Origin: Maricaulis sp.
GTDB taxonomy: Bacteria > Pseudomonadota > Alphaproteobacteria > Caulobacterales > Maricaulaceae
NCBI RefSeq assembly: GCF_017643475.1
Contig: NZ_JAEPNI010000002.1
Span: 434,001-498,000, forward strand
Length of the DNA stretch: 64,000 nt
Direction of reading: 5' to 3'
Position numbers and translations under genes: made by a program. The notes below the pieces were generated by a model. It saw nothing but the letters and a program-made list of their open reading frames with translations, was not told the DNA's origin and made no database searches. Below, one piece after another: positions 26,425 through 35,585 of this stretch (positions are counted from its first letter, which is position 1; every line of letters starts with the position of its first letter).

Positions 26425-26838
26425 TTATCCCAGCGCCAGCGCTGCCCGCACACCGATGACCATCATGACGATGGTGCTGGCGGCGAAGATGAAGAAGCGC
26501 ACAGGTATGAAATTCCACAGGGCCTGCACCAGGCTGTGTGAAACACGCAGGCCGACATAGGCCCAGGCCAGGGCGATGTTCAGACCGTCCGCGACGCCGG
26601 CCAGGTGGCAATAGATGACCAGCGCGAAAAAGATGGTGGGCTGTTCGTGTAGGTGATTGAAATTGTCCGCGATGCGCTTCACCTCGATGGGCAGCACATC
26701 CATCTCGGACTTGGCTTTCATCTTGGCGGCATTGATGCCTGCCTTCTGCATGGCGGGGATTCGGGTCGCATACATCCAGAACCACATGACAAAGGTCCAG
26801 ATGATCAATGCCAACATAGGTGTGAGAATGGAATTCAT
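26425..26838 (-). CDS. MAPEG family membrane protein
   Basis: This small integral membrane protein of 137 residues has four hydrophobic segments (about 5-23, 70-85, 90-105, 113-135). The MAPEG pattern is visible in HLHEQPTIFFALVIY, where E and P of the conserved ExP motif occur, and in GLRVSHSLVQALWN. Eukaryotic relatives conjugate glutathione or make eicosanoids. Bacterial members are poorly characterised. It lies upstream of prfA on the same strand with a 48-base gap. Confidence 0.8.
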   Translation of the reverse strand: MNSILTPMLALIIWTFVMWFWMYATRIPAMQKAGINAAKMKAKSEMDVLPIEVKRIADNFNHLHEQPTIFFALVIYCHLAGVADGLNIALAWAYVGLRVSHSLVQALWNFIPVRFFIFAASTIVMMVIGVRAALALG

Positions 26839-26918
26839 CGAATCGCCCCTGAAAAACCAACCAGTCGGGTCGGAGATTAGAGCGCTTCGCCGGAAAAAAG
26901 CGAGCGAAATTCCGGTTG

Positions 26919-27500
26919 TCAGGTCTGCAATGTTTTCAGGCGCACATCCGCGGCAGGCGCCTCATAGCTATCAAACTGTTCCAGCAGGCCTTCCACCCGG
27001 TCATCCACCTTCAGTGCGCCACGATGTTCAGGCGCCAGGAAACCCTGTTCCGTCATCGTGTCGAGGAAGCCGACCAGGTCATCATAATAGCCGTCCACAT
27101 TCAAAAGACCGACCGGGTGGCGGTGTTGGCCGAGCTGTCCCCACGTCCAGATCTCGAACATCTCCTCCATCGTGCCGATCCCGCCCGGCAGGGCAATGAA
27201 AGCGTCTGAAAGCTTGACCATCTTGGCCTTGCGCGCGTGCATGGACTGCACGACGTGCAGCTCGGAAAGATCCATGTGGGCGATTTCCTTGAGCGCCATG
27301 AATTCGGGGATGACACCGACGACACGCCCGCCGGCGTCCAGTGCCGCGTCGGCGACCTCGCCCATCAGGCCAACCTGGCCCCCGCCATAGACGACTTCGA
27401 TCCCGCGCCGCGCCAACACCTGGCCGACCTTGCGCGCAGCGGTGACATAGACCGGCTTCTTACCAGGATTGGAACCACAGTAGACGCAAATGGATTTCAT
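26919..27500 (-). CDS. LOG family protein (cytokinin riboside monophosphate phosphoribohydrolase-like)
   Basis: The 193-residue Rossmann-fold protein has the family signatures CVYCGSNPG near the start, YGGGQVGLMG, the catalytic PGGIGTMEEMFE and HxRKAxM (MHARKAKMVKLSDAF). Such enzymes release adenine-type bases from nucleoside monophosphates and were formerly mis-called lysine decarboxylases. The ATG at 27500 starts at MKSICVYC; an upstream extension of 9 codons lacks family similarity. Confidence 0.88.
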   Translation of the reverse strand: MKSICVYCGSNPGKKPVYVTAARKVGQVLARRGIEVVYGGGQVGLMGEVADAALDAGGRVVGVIPEFMALKEIAHMDLSELHVVQSMHARKAKMVKLSDAFIALPGGIGTMEEMFEIWTWGQLGQHRHPVGLLNVDGYYDDLVGFLDTMTEQGFLAPEHRGALKVDDRVEGLLEQFDSYEAPAADVRLKTLQT

Positions 27501-27569
27501 CGAGATCAATCCCTGTTGGAACCCCACCCAACTCCTCTATCCTGCTTCCGGCGGAGGAGGAATATGCAA

Positions 27570-28673
27570 ATGAAGTTCGCACTGCTTGCGCTCGCCCTTA
27601 CGAACCAGCCCGTCGCGGAAACCGTGTCCGGCAATGAGCCCGAATTCCCGATCACCGTGCCCAGCGAGATGTGTCGCGGTTATTTCTTTGTCCCGGTGAC
27701 CCTGCGCCCCGGCGAAGATGGCGCGGAAGACCGGACGCTCTGGTTCATCTATGACACCGGCGCCTCAACCACCTATGTCGATCCGGACAGTGTGGCGCGC
27801 ATTTCCTCCACCCGTGTGCGCGAGGGCCAGCGCGCGAACTTTCCGGAAATGTCGATGGGCCCGCTGCGGGTGACCAGCCTGCGCGCCCGTGTACAGGATC
27901 TCGATCATCTCTCCCTGGCCCTGGGCCGGGAGGTCGATGGCATTCTCGCCTTTGATGCCTTTGATGATTATCTGCTGACGCTGGATTATGCCCGCGATGA
28001 AATGCGTATCGAGCCGGGGGAACTGCCGCGACCGGACCGCCAGACCGTGTTCAATGCCAGCGGACCGGATGACCGCCCCTGGCTGCGGATCGAGTTTTCC
28101 AACCGTACCCGGCGCATGCTGATCGATAGCGGCGCGGCGCTCTCCGGCTTTTCGGTCAATCATATCGACCGTTTCGAGACGACCGCCGATCCCGTCGCGT
28201 CCGGCGCCTCCTTCCGGCTCAATCATATCGAGCGCCGCTCTTCGGCCCGGCTCAGCGAGAATGCGCGGTTTGGCCCCAACGAGCTGGTCACCCCGACCAT
28301 CCAGTCCACTCCCGGCACCGAGCTGATCGGTGGCGAGATCATGCAACATTTCATCTGGACCTTTGACCAGCGCCGCGAACGTGTGCGTATCGAACGCATC
28401 GATCCGGACGCACCGATCACGTTTGAACCGGTCGTCAGCCACGGCATGGTCTTTCAGCCCGAGCCGAACGGCTTCCGCGTCGCCGACATCCTGCCGAACA
28501 CGCCGGCCTCACGGGTCGATATTCGCGCAGGCGATCTGATCACCCATTTCCACGGCACACCGATCGGTGAACGCGGCTGTAATCCGCCCGAGGCAAACAC
28601 CCTGCCCCTGATCATTGAACGCGACGGCGCAGTGATCGAACGCGTGCTGGAGATGTTTGCGATCGTCGACTAG
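27570..28673 (+). CDS. Secreted retropepsin-like aspartic protease with PDZ domain
   Basis: The 367-residue product has a short signal peptide (MKFALLALALTNQPVAE). Two aspartic-protease motifs follow, YDTGASTTYVD near residue 70 and IDSGAALSGF near 190, and a C-terminal PDZ-like domain (FRVADILPNTPASRVDIRAGDLITHFHG). Two D-S/T-G-A motifs in one chain mean a pepsin-like pair of lobes can form without dimerisation. The ATG at 27570 is 9 bases after GGAGGAGG; the ATG at 27564 is too close. A periplasmic protease or ligand-binding role is inferred. Its stop codon overlaps that of the convergent lyase gene in CTAG. Confidence 0.7.
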   Translation: MKFALLALALTNQPVAETVSGNEPEFPITVPSEMCRGYFFVPVTLRPGEDGAEDRTLWFIYDTGASTTYVDPDSVARISSTRVREGQRANFPEMSMGPLRVTSLRARVQDLDHLSLALGREVDGILAFDAFDDYLLTLDYARDEMRIEPGELPRPDRQTVFNASGPDDRPWLRIEFSNRTRRMLIDSGAALSGFSVNHIDRFETTADPVASGASFRLNHIERRSSARLSENARFGPNELVTPTIQSTPGTELIGGEIMQHFIWTFDQRRERVRIERIDPDAPITFEPVVSHGMVFQPEPNGFRVADILPNTPASRVDIRAGDLITHFHGTPIGERGCNPPEANTLPLIIERDGAVIERVLEMFAIVD

Positions 28674-29749
28674 GCCAGCCGCCTGGCCAGCCCGGCAAAC
28701 GCCTCGATCACACGTTCCGGCGGCATGTCGTAGAGCTTGGCACCCACCGTAACCTCGATGGCCGGACGCTCCTGTTGTGGCAAGTCCCAGCAGCGTGAAA
28801 ACAGCCAGACGCAATGGTCACGCGCGACCGCATCACGCGCGGCATCAATAGCGTCGACCGAGGCATCAGCCTCGACGTGAAAGAGATTGGTCTGCACTGG
28901 GGAGGGCGTCACCGACAGACCGTCCAGCCGGTCAATCGCGTCGCCCAGCATCCTCGCCCGCGCCACCAGTTCCGGCATCAATTCAACCTGTTCGTCCAGC
29001 AGGCGCAGCGCATCGGCCGTGTTCGGCCAGGCCATGGGAAACATGCCGCCCAGCCGGGCGCGCCAGGTGCGCATCTGTTCGATAAAGGCCTCTTCCCCGG
29101 CCAGGACCGCCCCGCCAATCGCGCCAATATCCTTGTAGAGCGAGACATAGACCGAGGCGAAACCCTCGCAGATCTCGGCATAGGAACGATCGTCGAAATG
29201 CGGCCGGGTTGACCACAGGCGGGCGCCGTCCATGTGCAGGGGCAGGTCCAGCTCGGCAGCCCGCGCCTTGAGCGCTTCCAGCACACCCCAGCGCGGCAGG
29301 AGACCACCATTATGGCGCTGGCCCAGCTCAACGATCGCGCAACCGGCATTGTCGGGCAGATCACTTGCGGTGAGCACCTTGGCCCACTCCCCCATCTCGA
29401 CCGGGTCGAGCCCGTGCACATAACGCGCGCCCTCCTGCTCGTGCAGCAGGAGGTGGGAATTTGGGTGCAGGGCGAGGCGGTAATTGCCCCGGCTTTCACA
29501 ATGCAGCCGCGCCGCCAGCGCCTGGCCCATCGTTCCGGTGGGCATCCAGACCGCAGCCGGCTTTCCGGTCAGTTCGGCGATGCGCTGTTCCAGCGCCTGG
29601 GCGGTCTCGCCGGTGACATAGAGTTCCCAGCCCTTGCCGTCCGCCTCCATCCAGTCCGCAATCGCGCGCAGGCGCTGCGCCGGTGTTTCCGGTCGGTGAA
29701 AGGGGAAACCCAGATCCAGCTCGCAGCCCGCTTTCAGCGCCTTGTCCAT
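28670..29749 (-). CDS. PLP-dependent beta-eliminating lyase, threonine aldolase-like
   Basis: This 359-residue fold-type I PLP enzyme resembles low-specificity L-threonine aldolase. Visible are PTGTMGQALAARLH (phosphate-binding region), LHMDGARLW (Asp for the pyridine nitrogen) and SLYKDIGAIGGAVLAG with the probable Schiff-base Lys. The classical motif is SxxKGLGAPVG, so KDIGA is a variant and the substrate may differ from threonine. I chose ATG 29749 (MDKALK). It lies one base after the ArsC/Spx-like gene, suggesting one transcript. Confidence 0.75.
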   Translation of the reverse strand: MDKALKAGCELDLGFPFHRPETPAQRLRAIADWMEADGKGWELYVTGETAQALEQRIAELTGKPAAVWMPTGTMGQALAARLHCESRGNYRLALHPNSHLLLHEQEGARYVHGLDPVEMGEWAKVLTASDLPDNAGCAIVELGQRHNGGLLPRWGVLEALKARAAELDLPLHMDGARLWSTRPHFDDRSYAEICEGFASVYVSLYKDIGAIGGAVLAGEEAFIEQMRTWRARLGGMFPMAWPNTADALRLLDEQVELMPELVARARMLGDAIDRLDGLSVTPSPVQTNLFHVEADASVDAIDAARDAVARDHCVWLFSRCWDLPQQERPAIEVTVGAKLYDMPPERVIEAFAGLARRLA

Positions 29750-29750
29750 C

Positions 29751-30089
29751 TCAGACCAGCCCCGCCTGGCTCGCCGCCGTCCAGCCGACACGCACCTCGC
29801 CCGCATGTTCAATCACCGGGCGTTTGACCAGGGTCGGGTTTTCCGCCAGCAAGCCCGCCGCATCCGTCTCGACACGCGCCCGCTGGGCCTCGTCCAGACC
29901 GCGCCACGTGGTCGAGCGGGTATTCACCAGCGCCTTGGCACCCACAGCCTCCAGCCAGAGCGGTGCCTTCGCCGCCAGGTCAGCCTCGGCGCGGATGTCG
30001 ACAAATGTGTAGGCCGTGCCCGCCGCATCCATCGCCTTCATGGCTTTCTTGCAGGTGTCGCAATTCTTCAACCCGTACAGCGTGGTCAT
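29751..30089 (-). CDS. ArsC/Spx-family thioredoxin-fold protein
   Basis: The 112-residue product begins MTTLYGLKNCDTCKKAM, with a CxxC (C10, C13) typical of the YffB/Spx branch rather than single-Cys arsenate reductase. A late KRPVIEH motif matches the family signature RPI/V. There is no arsenic-resistance gene nearby, so arsenate reduction is unlikely; a redox or unknown function is more probable. The start at 30089 follows GGGAGACATC. The next gene is nearly contiguous. Confidence 0.8.
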   Translation of the reverse strand: MTTLYGLKNCDTCKKAMKAMDAAGTAYTFVDIRAEADLAAKAPLWLEAVGAKALVNTRSTTWRGLDEAQRARVETDAAGLLAENPTLVKRPVIEHAGEVRVGWTAASQAGLV

Positions 30090-30103
30090 GATGTCTCCCG
30101 GAA

Positions 30104-30135
30104 TCAAAAAGGGAGCAGAACTAGGCCCGCTCCCT
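30104..30135 (-). terminator. Terminator after the M1 peptidase/permease gene
   Basis: On the minus strand AGGGAGC and GCTCCCT form a stem around a 12-base loop, followed by TTTTT. It lies just past the 30169 stop and before the ArsC/Spx-like gene. Confidence 0.8.
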
Positions 30136-30168
30136 CTTTTCATTTCAAGCGTGAAACGCTGATCGGTT

Positions 30169-33100
30169 TTACTCGATCGTCACGCGCGACAGGTTGTCGT
30201 CGGAATTACGATCGACCAGCTTGTTGTACGGATCGATACCGACATAAAGCGGCTCCTCGTCAACGATCAGCTCGAACCGCATCGTGTTCTCGTTCACACG
30301 GTGCTTCTCCATGTAGAGCACGTGGTCGGAACCCTCGATAGCTCCCTCGAGATCACGGGTGAACACCCCGATATCGATCAGATAGTCGATCGCCTCCTCG
30401 GTCTGCTGGCCTTCGCCATCAGCCTCGAACTTGCGGGCCTCGACATCGATCACGACATCCCAGCGGCCATCTTCCCGCTGCGTCGCCGTCGCGTCGGTGA
30501 CCTGCAGATCAAACAGGATGATCCGCTCGAAGAAGTCGGTGATCACACTATCCCACTCCGGACCGGCTTCCTCGCGTAGTATACGCAGGAAATCGAGCGT
30601 GGTGGCATAGGGTTCGGACGAGAAGGCCCGCTCCTCGATCAGACGCTGCAGGGCCCGGTTCACGGTGTCTTCACCGATATAGTCCTGCAGGGCGTACATG
30701 ATCACAGAGCCCTTGCGATAGTGGATGTATTGCTGGTTCTCGACCCGATAGAGCGGCTGCTCCTCGATGGCTTCTGAACCACGCGATCCCAGATAGCTGT
30801 CCAGCTCGTATTTGAGGAAGCGACGCATCGCGTCCTCGCCATACTCCTGGCGCATGACCATCAGCGCAGAATATTGAGCGAAGGATTCGATCAGCATCGT
30901 GCCACCCTGGACATTGGCTGCCATCACCTGGTGCGCCCACCACTGGTGCGCCGCTTCGTGCGCGGTGACGTAGTAGACATAGTCAATGGCGTCCGGATCC
31001 GTCAGATCACCGATGAAACCAATGCCTTCCGAATACGGGATCGTGTTCGGGAAGGATTGGGCAAAGGTCTGATAGGACGGGAATTCCAGAATACGGAACT
31101 GGCTGTACTGGAACGGGCTGTGCACCTGGGAGAAGTAACGCAGGGAGTCAGCCGAAGCCTCAATCATGCGCTCGACATTCCAGTCATGCGGCTGGTGATA
31201 GAAGACCTGCAGATTGATGCCGTCGAACTCCTGTTCGGCAACTTCATAATCGGCAGACAGCCACGAGTAGAAGTTCAGGATCGGGCGATCCATGATGTAC
31301 TCGTAACAGGCACGGTCACGACCGGATGCGTCCTGTTCGGACCATTCCCGCTCAAGATAACCCGGTGCCACCGCGATTTCGCCCGCCACGGTGCAGACCT
31401 CCGTGCGGAAATCGACAAAGTGGGCAGACTGGCCAAAGCCACTTTCAAACCAGCGATGCTCGTCCTCAAGCGGATAGGCCCGCGGCAGAGGCTCCAGACC
31501 TTCACGACGACGCTGCTGCCGATCCTGCAGGAACCATCCCTGGTTCACACCGATCTGCGGCATGGACTCGCCGTTGTTAAAGAAGGTGCCGTTGTAGTTG
31601 ACCGTCGTCACATTGCCGCTGTTACGAAAACCGGGATTGTTGCGATGGACCTCAAAGTCCAGCGTCCGTACTTCGCCCGGCTGCATCGGCGGTTCCAGCG
31701 TGAAGGAATAGATGTACATGCCTTCGTCAGTCGTGTCGGGCGTTGCGCCTTCCATCTCTTGACGGACCACAGTCGTGCCCGCGCCATAGGACAGCCAGAG
31801 CGTATCCAGCGGCGCCTCGGTCTGGTTTTCCATCACATACTGACCCACCGCTTCATACCGGCGGTCTTCCGGATAAATCTCGACTTCATAGGATGTCGCC
31901 GTGATCGTCGGCTGAGGCAGATCTACGAGATGGTCGTAGGTCCGCTCATACTCCGCACGCATGGTGCGCGCCTGCGGTCCGGAGACATACTGGTTGATGA
32001 CATTGGTGTTGTAGAAGATCCAACCACCGGTCACCCCGGCACCGATCAGCGAAATCATCGCCAGACCTGCCGTTGCGGGGGTAAAGCCGACAAACAGGTT
32101 CTTCAGACGAGTACCGATCGGGGTGAGCGCGCCACGGCTCCAGAGCTGATAGGCCAGTACCATGAGGAACAGGGCCCAGAAGCTCCAATACAGCGTGAAC
32201 CAGAGTGAGATGCCCAGGAAGTGGCCATACCCGTTCATATCCGAATACGGAGCTCCGGGTGAACCGCCATACTGATAGAGATTATGGTCAAAACCGATCT
32301 GGCTCATGATCAACGAAGCCACAAAGAAGACCAGCATGGCCGCCATGCCCAGCCAGCGATTATTCAGCAGAACCTGCAGGAAAATCGCCAGCGCGGACAG
32401 CAAGGCCGCCGGCACAATGATCTCCATCACCGACCGGATGAAGTACTGATCCATCTCGATGGCCGTATAACCCATCGCCAGCTGAGACAGTGCCGCAGCA
32501 ACAACGGCCACTACGGCTAGCGAAAGGATGACGACCATCATCGCCAGGAATTTCGAGGTGATAAATACCCAGCTCGGTGTCGGCGTCGCATCCGTGATTT
32601 CGTTGAAACGGAAACGACGTTCGCGCCACATCAGTTCAGCCGCGTAATAGATCACGATGATGATCGGGATGATCGAATAAGCACCATTGATGGTGTTCAT
32701 CATGACCCGAGTGACCGGATAATTATCTGTGCCGTAAATGCCATTGGCGAAGAAAAATCCGGGCACGGTATTGAACAAACCGAACGCCAGGATCACCCAG
32801 AAGGCGACGTTCAGGACAACACCTTTCACCTCGAATCCGAGGCGCGCGACGAACTGCTGACGCGTTGTCGTCCCGTTCAGGACCGGCTGCATGCGCGGCA
32901 GTTCAAGATCAGAGATCGCGCTCTTCGGTCCAACAGCCGCCTGCGCCTTGCTCTTCTTGGACGCGCTCGCCGAACCGCCCTTGCGGAAGCGGAAAGTGAA
33001 CACGCTGAGCAGCAACAAGGCCAGACCGATACCGATCCAGATCAGGCGGTTCATCAGGAACAGCCCCTCGAACGGAATGACCTGGGTATTGGCCTCGAAT

Positions 33101-33774
33101 GCGGTCCAATAGCGTGTCACTTCGCCGAATGTGTTGAAGGCAAACGGATCGATCAGCGCGAACTCGTCACGCAATTCCGGCTCCTGGCCGGCGATTGCGC
33201 TGCCGACAAAATAGAGCACCAACAGGCCGAGGAAGGCGACCCAGACGAAGATCTGGGAGCGGGTGAAATTGGCGACGGCGAACAAGACCGTGCCCACGAC
33301 CCACATATTGACCAGGCCGATGGAGGCATAGACGTAGAGATACCAGCCCAGATTGGTCGGTCCGATCAGCTCCTGGTCCAGCCAGGGCATCATGGAACCG
33401 ATCAGGAAGGCGAGCGGTACGGATGCGAAACACAATGCCGTCGCGATGAAACCGCCTGTGAACCGTCCCAAGACAAAGTCGAACTCCTTCACCGGACGGG
33501 AGAAGAAGAGCTCTTCCGACTTGAAACTTCGGTCACGAATTACGCCGGACGACAGAAACGCCGCCGGGATCAGCCCCCCGAAGAGGGAGAAAATCATGAT
33601 GTTGATGGTCAGGGCGTTGGGCGAATTGATATTCGTCGCACCGCCGCCGCCCACCTGGATGTTGTCAATGGTGACACCGCCAAACACCAGCAGGAAGAAG
33701 ATGGCGAAGACGGCAATGAATACGGGAGAGAAGAGCTGATAGCGAACCTCAAACCCGGCGATCTTGGAGAGCAT
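30169..33774 (-). CDS. ABC transporter permease fused to an M1 family aminopeptidase
   Basis: This 1201-residue protein has two parts. Residues 1 to about 590 contain roughly twelve hydrophobic segments in two blocks (starting FEVRYQLFSPVFIAVFAI), resembling ABC-2 type permeases. Residues about 620-1201 form an extracytoplasmic gluzincin domain with the zinc motif H939-E-A-A-H943 (VTAHEAAHQWW) and a downstream Glu in MLIESFAQYSAL, as in M1 aminopeptidases. Zinc and catalytic residues appear intact, so peptidase activity is plausible. It pairs with the ABC ATPase encoded 29 bases upstream. Substrate and direction of transport are unknown. Confidence 0.88.
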   Translation of the reverse strand: MLSKIAGFEVRYQLFSPVFIAVFAIFFLLVFGGVTIDNIQVGGGGATNINSPNALTINIMIFSLFGGLIPAAFLSSGVIRDRSFKSEELFFSRPVKEFDFVLGRFTGGFIATALCFASVPLAFLIGSMMPWLDQELIGPTNLGWYLYVYASIGLVNMWVVGTVLFAVANFTRSQIFVWVAFLGLLVLYFVGSAIAGQEPELRDEFALIDPFAFNTFGEVTRYWTAFEANTQVIPFEGLFLMNRLIWIGIGLALLLLSVFTFRFRKGGSASASKKSKAQAAVGPKSAISDLELPRMQPVLNGTTTRQQFVARLGFEVKGVVLNVAFWVILAFGLFNTVPGFFFANGIYGTDNYPVTRVMMNTINGAYSIIPIIIVIYYAAELMWRERRFRFNEITDATPTPSWVFITSKFLAMMVVILSLAVVAVVAAALSQLAMGYTAIEMDQYFIRSVMEIIVPAALLSALAIFLQVLLNNRWLGMAAMLVFFVASLIMSQIGFDHNLYQYGGSPGAPYSDMNGYGHFLGISLWFTLYWSFWALFLMVLAYQLWSRGALTPIGTRLKNLFVGFTPATAGLAMISLIGAGVTGGWIFYNTNVINQYVSGPQARTMRAEYERTYDHLVDLPQPTITATSYEVEIYPEDRRYEAVGQYVMENQTEAPLDTLWLSYGAGTTVVRQEMEGATPDTTDEGMYIYSFTLEPPMQPGEVRTLDFEVHRNNPGFRNSGNVTTVNYNGTFFNNGESMPQIGVNQGWFLQDRQQRRREGLEPLPRAYPLEDEHRWFESGFGQSAHFVDFRTEVCTVAGEIAVAPGYLEREWSEQDASGRDRACYEYIMDRPILNFYSWLSADYEVAEQEFDGINLQVFYHQPHDWNVERMIEASADSLRYFSQVHSPFQYSQFRILEFPSYQTFAQSFPNTIPYSEGIGFIGDLTDPDAIDYVYYVTAHEAAHQWWAHQVMAANVQGGTMLIESFAQYSALMVMRQEYGEDAMRRFLKYELDSYLGSRGSEAIEEQPLYRVENQQYIHYRKGSVIMYALQDYIGEDTVNRALQRLIEERAFSSEPYATTLDFLRILREEAGPEWDSVITDFFERIILFDLQVTDATATQREDGRWDVVIDVEARKFEADGEGQQTEEAIDYLIDIGVFTRDLEGAIEGSDHVLYMEKHRVNENTMRFELIVDEEPLYVGIDPYNKLVDRNSDDNLSRVTIE

Positions 33775-33803
33775 GACGTGCTCCTTTCAGACAGGGTTTG
33801 AAA

Positions 33804-34691
33804 TCAGGCCGCAGCCGCTTCGGATTGACCACCACGGATGGTGGCGAAATAGACGTCTTCCAGATCCGGCTGGATGGATTCAAAGCCATCACCCGGGTCG
33901 CTGTCCGCCAATACGTGGATACGCACCTTACCGACCGTCAGACGCTCGGAGATGATCTGGTACTTGCCACGCAGGCCCGCCAACTCGGATTTCTCGATTG
34001 TCTTTGCCCAGACCTTGCCGTTCAGATCTGCAATGAGGTCATTCGGCGCTCCGGCAGAAACAATCTGGCCGCGGTTCATGATGGCCATTTGCGGACACAG
34101 GTCAGCCACGTCTTCAACGATGTGCGTGGACAGGATAACCACGACATTCTCACCGATTTCAGACAGCAGGTTGTGGAAGCGGTTACGCTCTTCCGGGTCG
34201 AGGCCGGCAGTCGGCTCGTCGACGATGATCAGCTGCGGGTCACCCAGCAAGGCCTGGGCGATGCCGAAACGCTGGCGCATGCCGCCGGAATAACTGGCAA
34301 CGGCCTTGTTGGCGTGCTGGGACAGATTGGTCTGTTCGAGCAGTGTCTCCACCACAGTCTTGCGCTCCTTGGCGTTCGACAGGCCCTTGAGCACAGCCAG
34401 GTGGTCCAGCATGGCGCGCGCCGACATGCGCGGATAGACGCCGAAATCCTGGGGCAGATAACCCAGCGTGGCGCGCAGGGCCTGCGGGTCCTTGAGAATA
34501 TCGATATCACCAAAGGTCAGGCTGCCCTGATCCGGTGATTGCAGCGTGGCGATCGTGCGCATCAGCGACGACTTGCCCGCGCCATTCGGGCCCAGCAGCC
34601 CGAACATCCCCTTGGGGATGGAAAGCGACACGCCATCGAGCGCGCGCACCTTGTTGCCATAGGTTTTCGTAAGTCCGGATAGTTCCAGCAT
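33804..34691 (-). CDS. ABC transporter ATP-binding protein
   Basis: The 295-residue ATPase has Walker A (LGPNGAGKSSLM), Q-loop (GYLPQDFGVYP), signature SYSGGMRQR, Walker B (LIIVDEPTAGLD) and the H-loop (VVILSTHIVED). The C-terminal 70 residues form a regulatory extension. The ATG at 34691 has GGGAGC 5 bases upstream. It is the partner of the permease/peptidase fusion downstream and is probably cotranscribed with it. Confidence 0.9.
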   Translation of the reverse strand: MLELSGLTKTYGNKVRALDGVSLSIPKGMFGLLGPNGAGKSSLMRTIATLQSPDQGSLTFGDIDILKDPQALRATLGYLPQDFGVYPRMSARAMLDHLAVLKGLSNAKERKTVVETLLEQTNLSQHANKAVASYSGGMRQRFGIAQALLGDPQLIIVDEPTAGLDPEERNRFHNLLSEIGENVVVILSTHIVEDVADLCPQMAIMNRGQIVSAGAPNDLIADLNGKVWAKTIEKSELAGLRGKYQIISERLTVGKVRIHVLADSDPGDGFESIQPDLEDVYFATIRGGQSEAAAA

Positions 34692-34857
34692 AACAGCTCC
34701 CACGGGCCCTGTCGGCCCGGTCCCTCGCAATGTAACTCCTAGCATAAGCCTATTCTGGCTCAGCCGTGCCGGACAAATGAGCTTTTGTTTAGTCTTGGCG
34801 AAAGGGGGATGGTTTGCGGGAGCGTCCCGCTAGGTTGTGACTTCCGTCGCAGCGCGT

Positions 34858-35529
34858 TCAAGAGCTGCTGGATCTGCCAGTCCAAGCCAAGGCATTTATG
34901 GAGACGGGCGCTCCAACTTGGGCCACGTTTTCACGCTTCGCATACTTGTTCATCTGCTCACGAACCCAATGCCAATGAATCCGTCTGGTGATGTATTGCA
35001 CCGCTGTCGCACCAGCGAACATCACCGCCATGACCGTCAGCTCGGACTGCACAGCATCCGGCGAAAACCCTGGGAAACCGACAGAAGCCAACAATGACGG
35101 AGCGAAAGCCACCAAGCCGCCCAATAAGGCACTATGGGTGAGGACGAGCCAGCGGGACCGCCCGTCGAAAAAGTACAGCGGATTGTATTTTCGCACCCCG
35201 GCGCCGCTCAATCGCTTGGCCCGGAAATATGACCGTGGAAGCTGCCTTGCCAGCCGAAAGCGGACGCGTTCCACAGTTGTTGGAGCAAAGGCTTTCCACC
35301 CAAGCTGAACTGTGAACCGGGCTGCAACGACGGCTGCGACAAAAATCGGCAGCAGCGCTATGACCTTGAATGGCCAATCCGGAAGGCTGAGTTCGTTCAG
35401 GACAAGATTCAAAACCACAACCAGCATAACGGACAGGCCAGCAACCATGACCACAAATGCATACTCTCGACTCTGCAAAAGCCAGTATTCGCGTGGTATC
35501 CTGATTGATCTGTCTTGAGCCCGAAGCAT
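34858..35529 (-). CDS. Membrane protein of unknown function
   Basis: The 223-residue product has four probable transmembrane segments: two near the N-terminus (VVMVAGLSVMLVVVLNLVL and VIALLPIFVAAVVAARF) and two in the second half (HSALLGGLVAFAPSLLAS and ELTVMAVMFAGATAVQY). A basic loop (RVRFRLARQLPRSYFRAKRL) lies between the pairs. No family is recognised. I give ATG 35529, though a TTG at 35589 overlapping the ispG stop (TTGA) would make a 243-residue product and a tightly coupled operon. Confidence 0.5.
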   Translation of the reverse strand: MLRAQDRSIRIPREYWLLQSREYAFVVMVAGLSVMLVVVLNLVLNELSLPDWPFKVIALLPIFVAAVVAARFTVQLGWKAFAPTTVERVRFRLARQLPRSYFRAKRLSGAGVRKYNPLYFFDGRSRWLVLTHSALLGGLVAFAPSLLASVGFPGFSPDAVQSELTVMAVMFAGATAVQYITRRIHWHWVREQMNKYAKRENVAQVGAPVSINALAWTGRSSSS

Positions 35530-35585
35530 CACTTTACCGTGACGATTGGTGCGCCCGTCTGCAAGCGAAAATCGCGAAAATCGCG

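Noticed and set aside
29751-30089. Arsenate reductase
   Set aside because: The CxxC arrangement and lack of ars genes fit the Spx/YffB branch better.
30874-32208. 444-codon plus-strand frame opposite the M1 peptidase gene
   Set aside because: Shadow frame of a clearly real gene; composition typical of reverse-complement translation.
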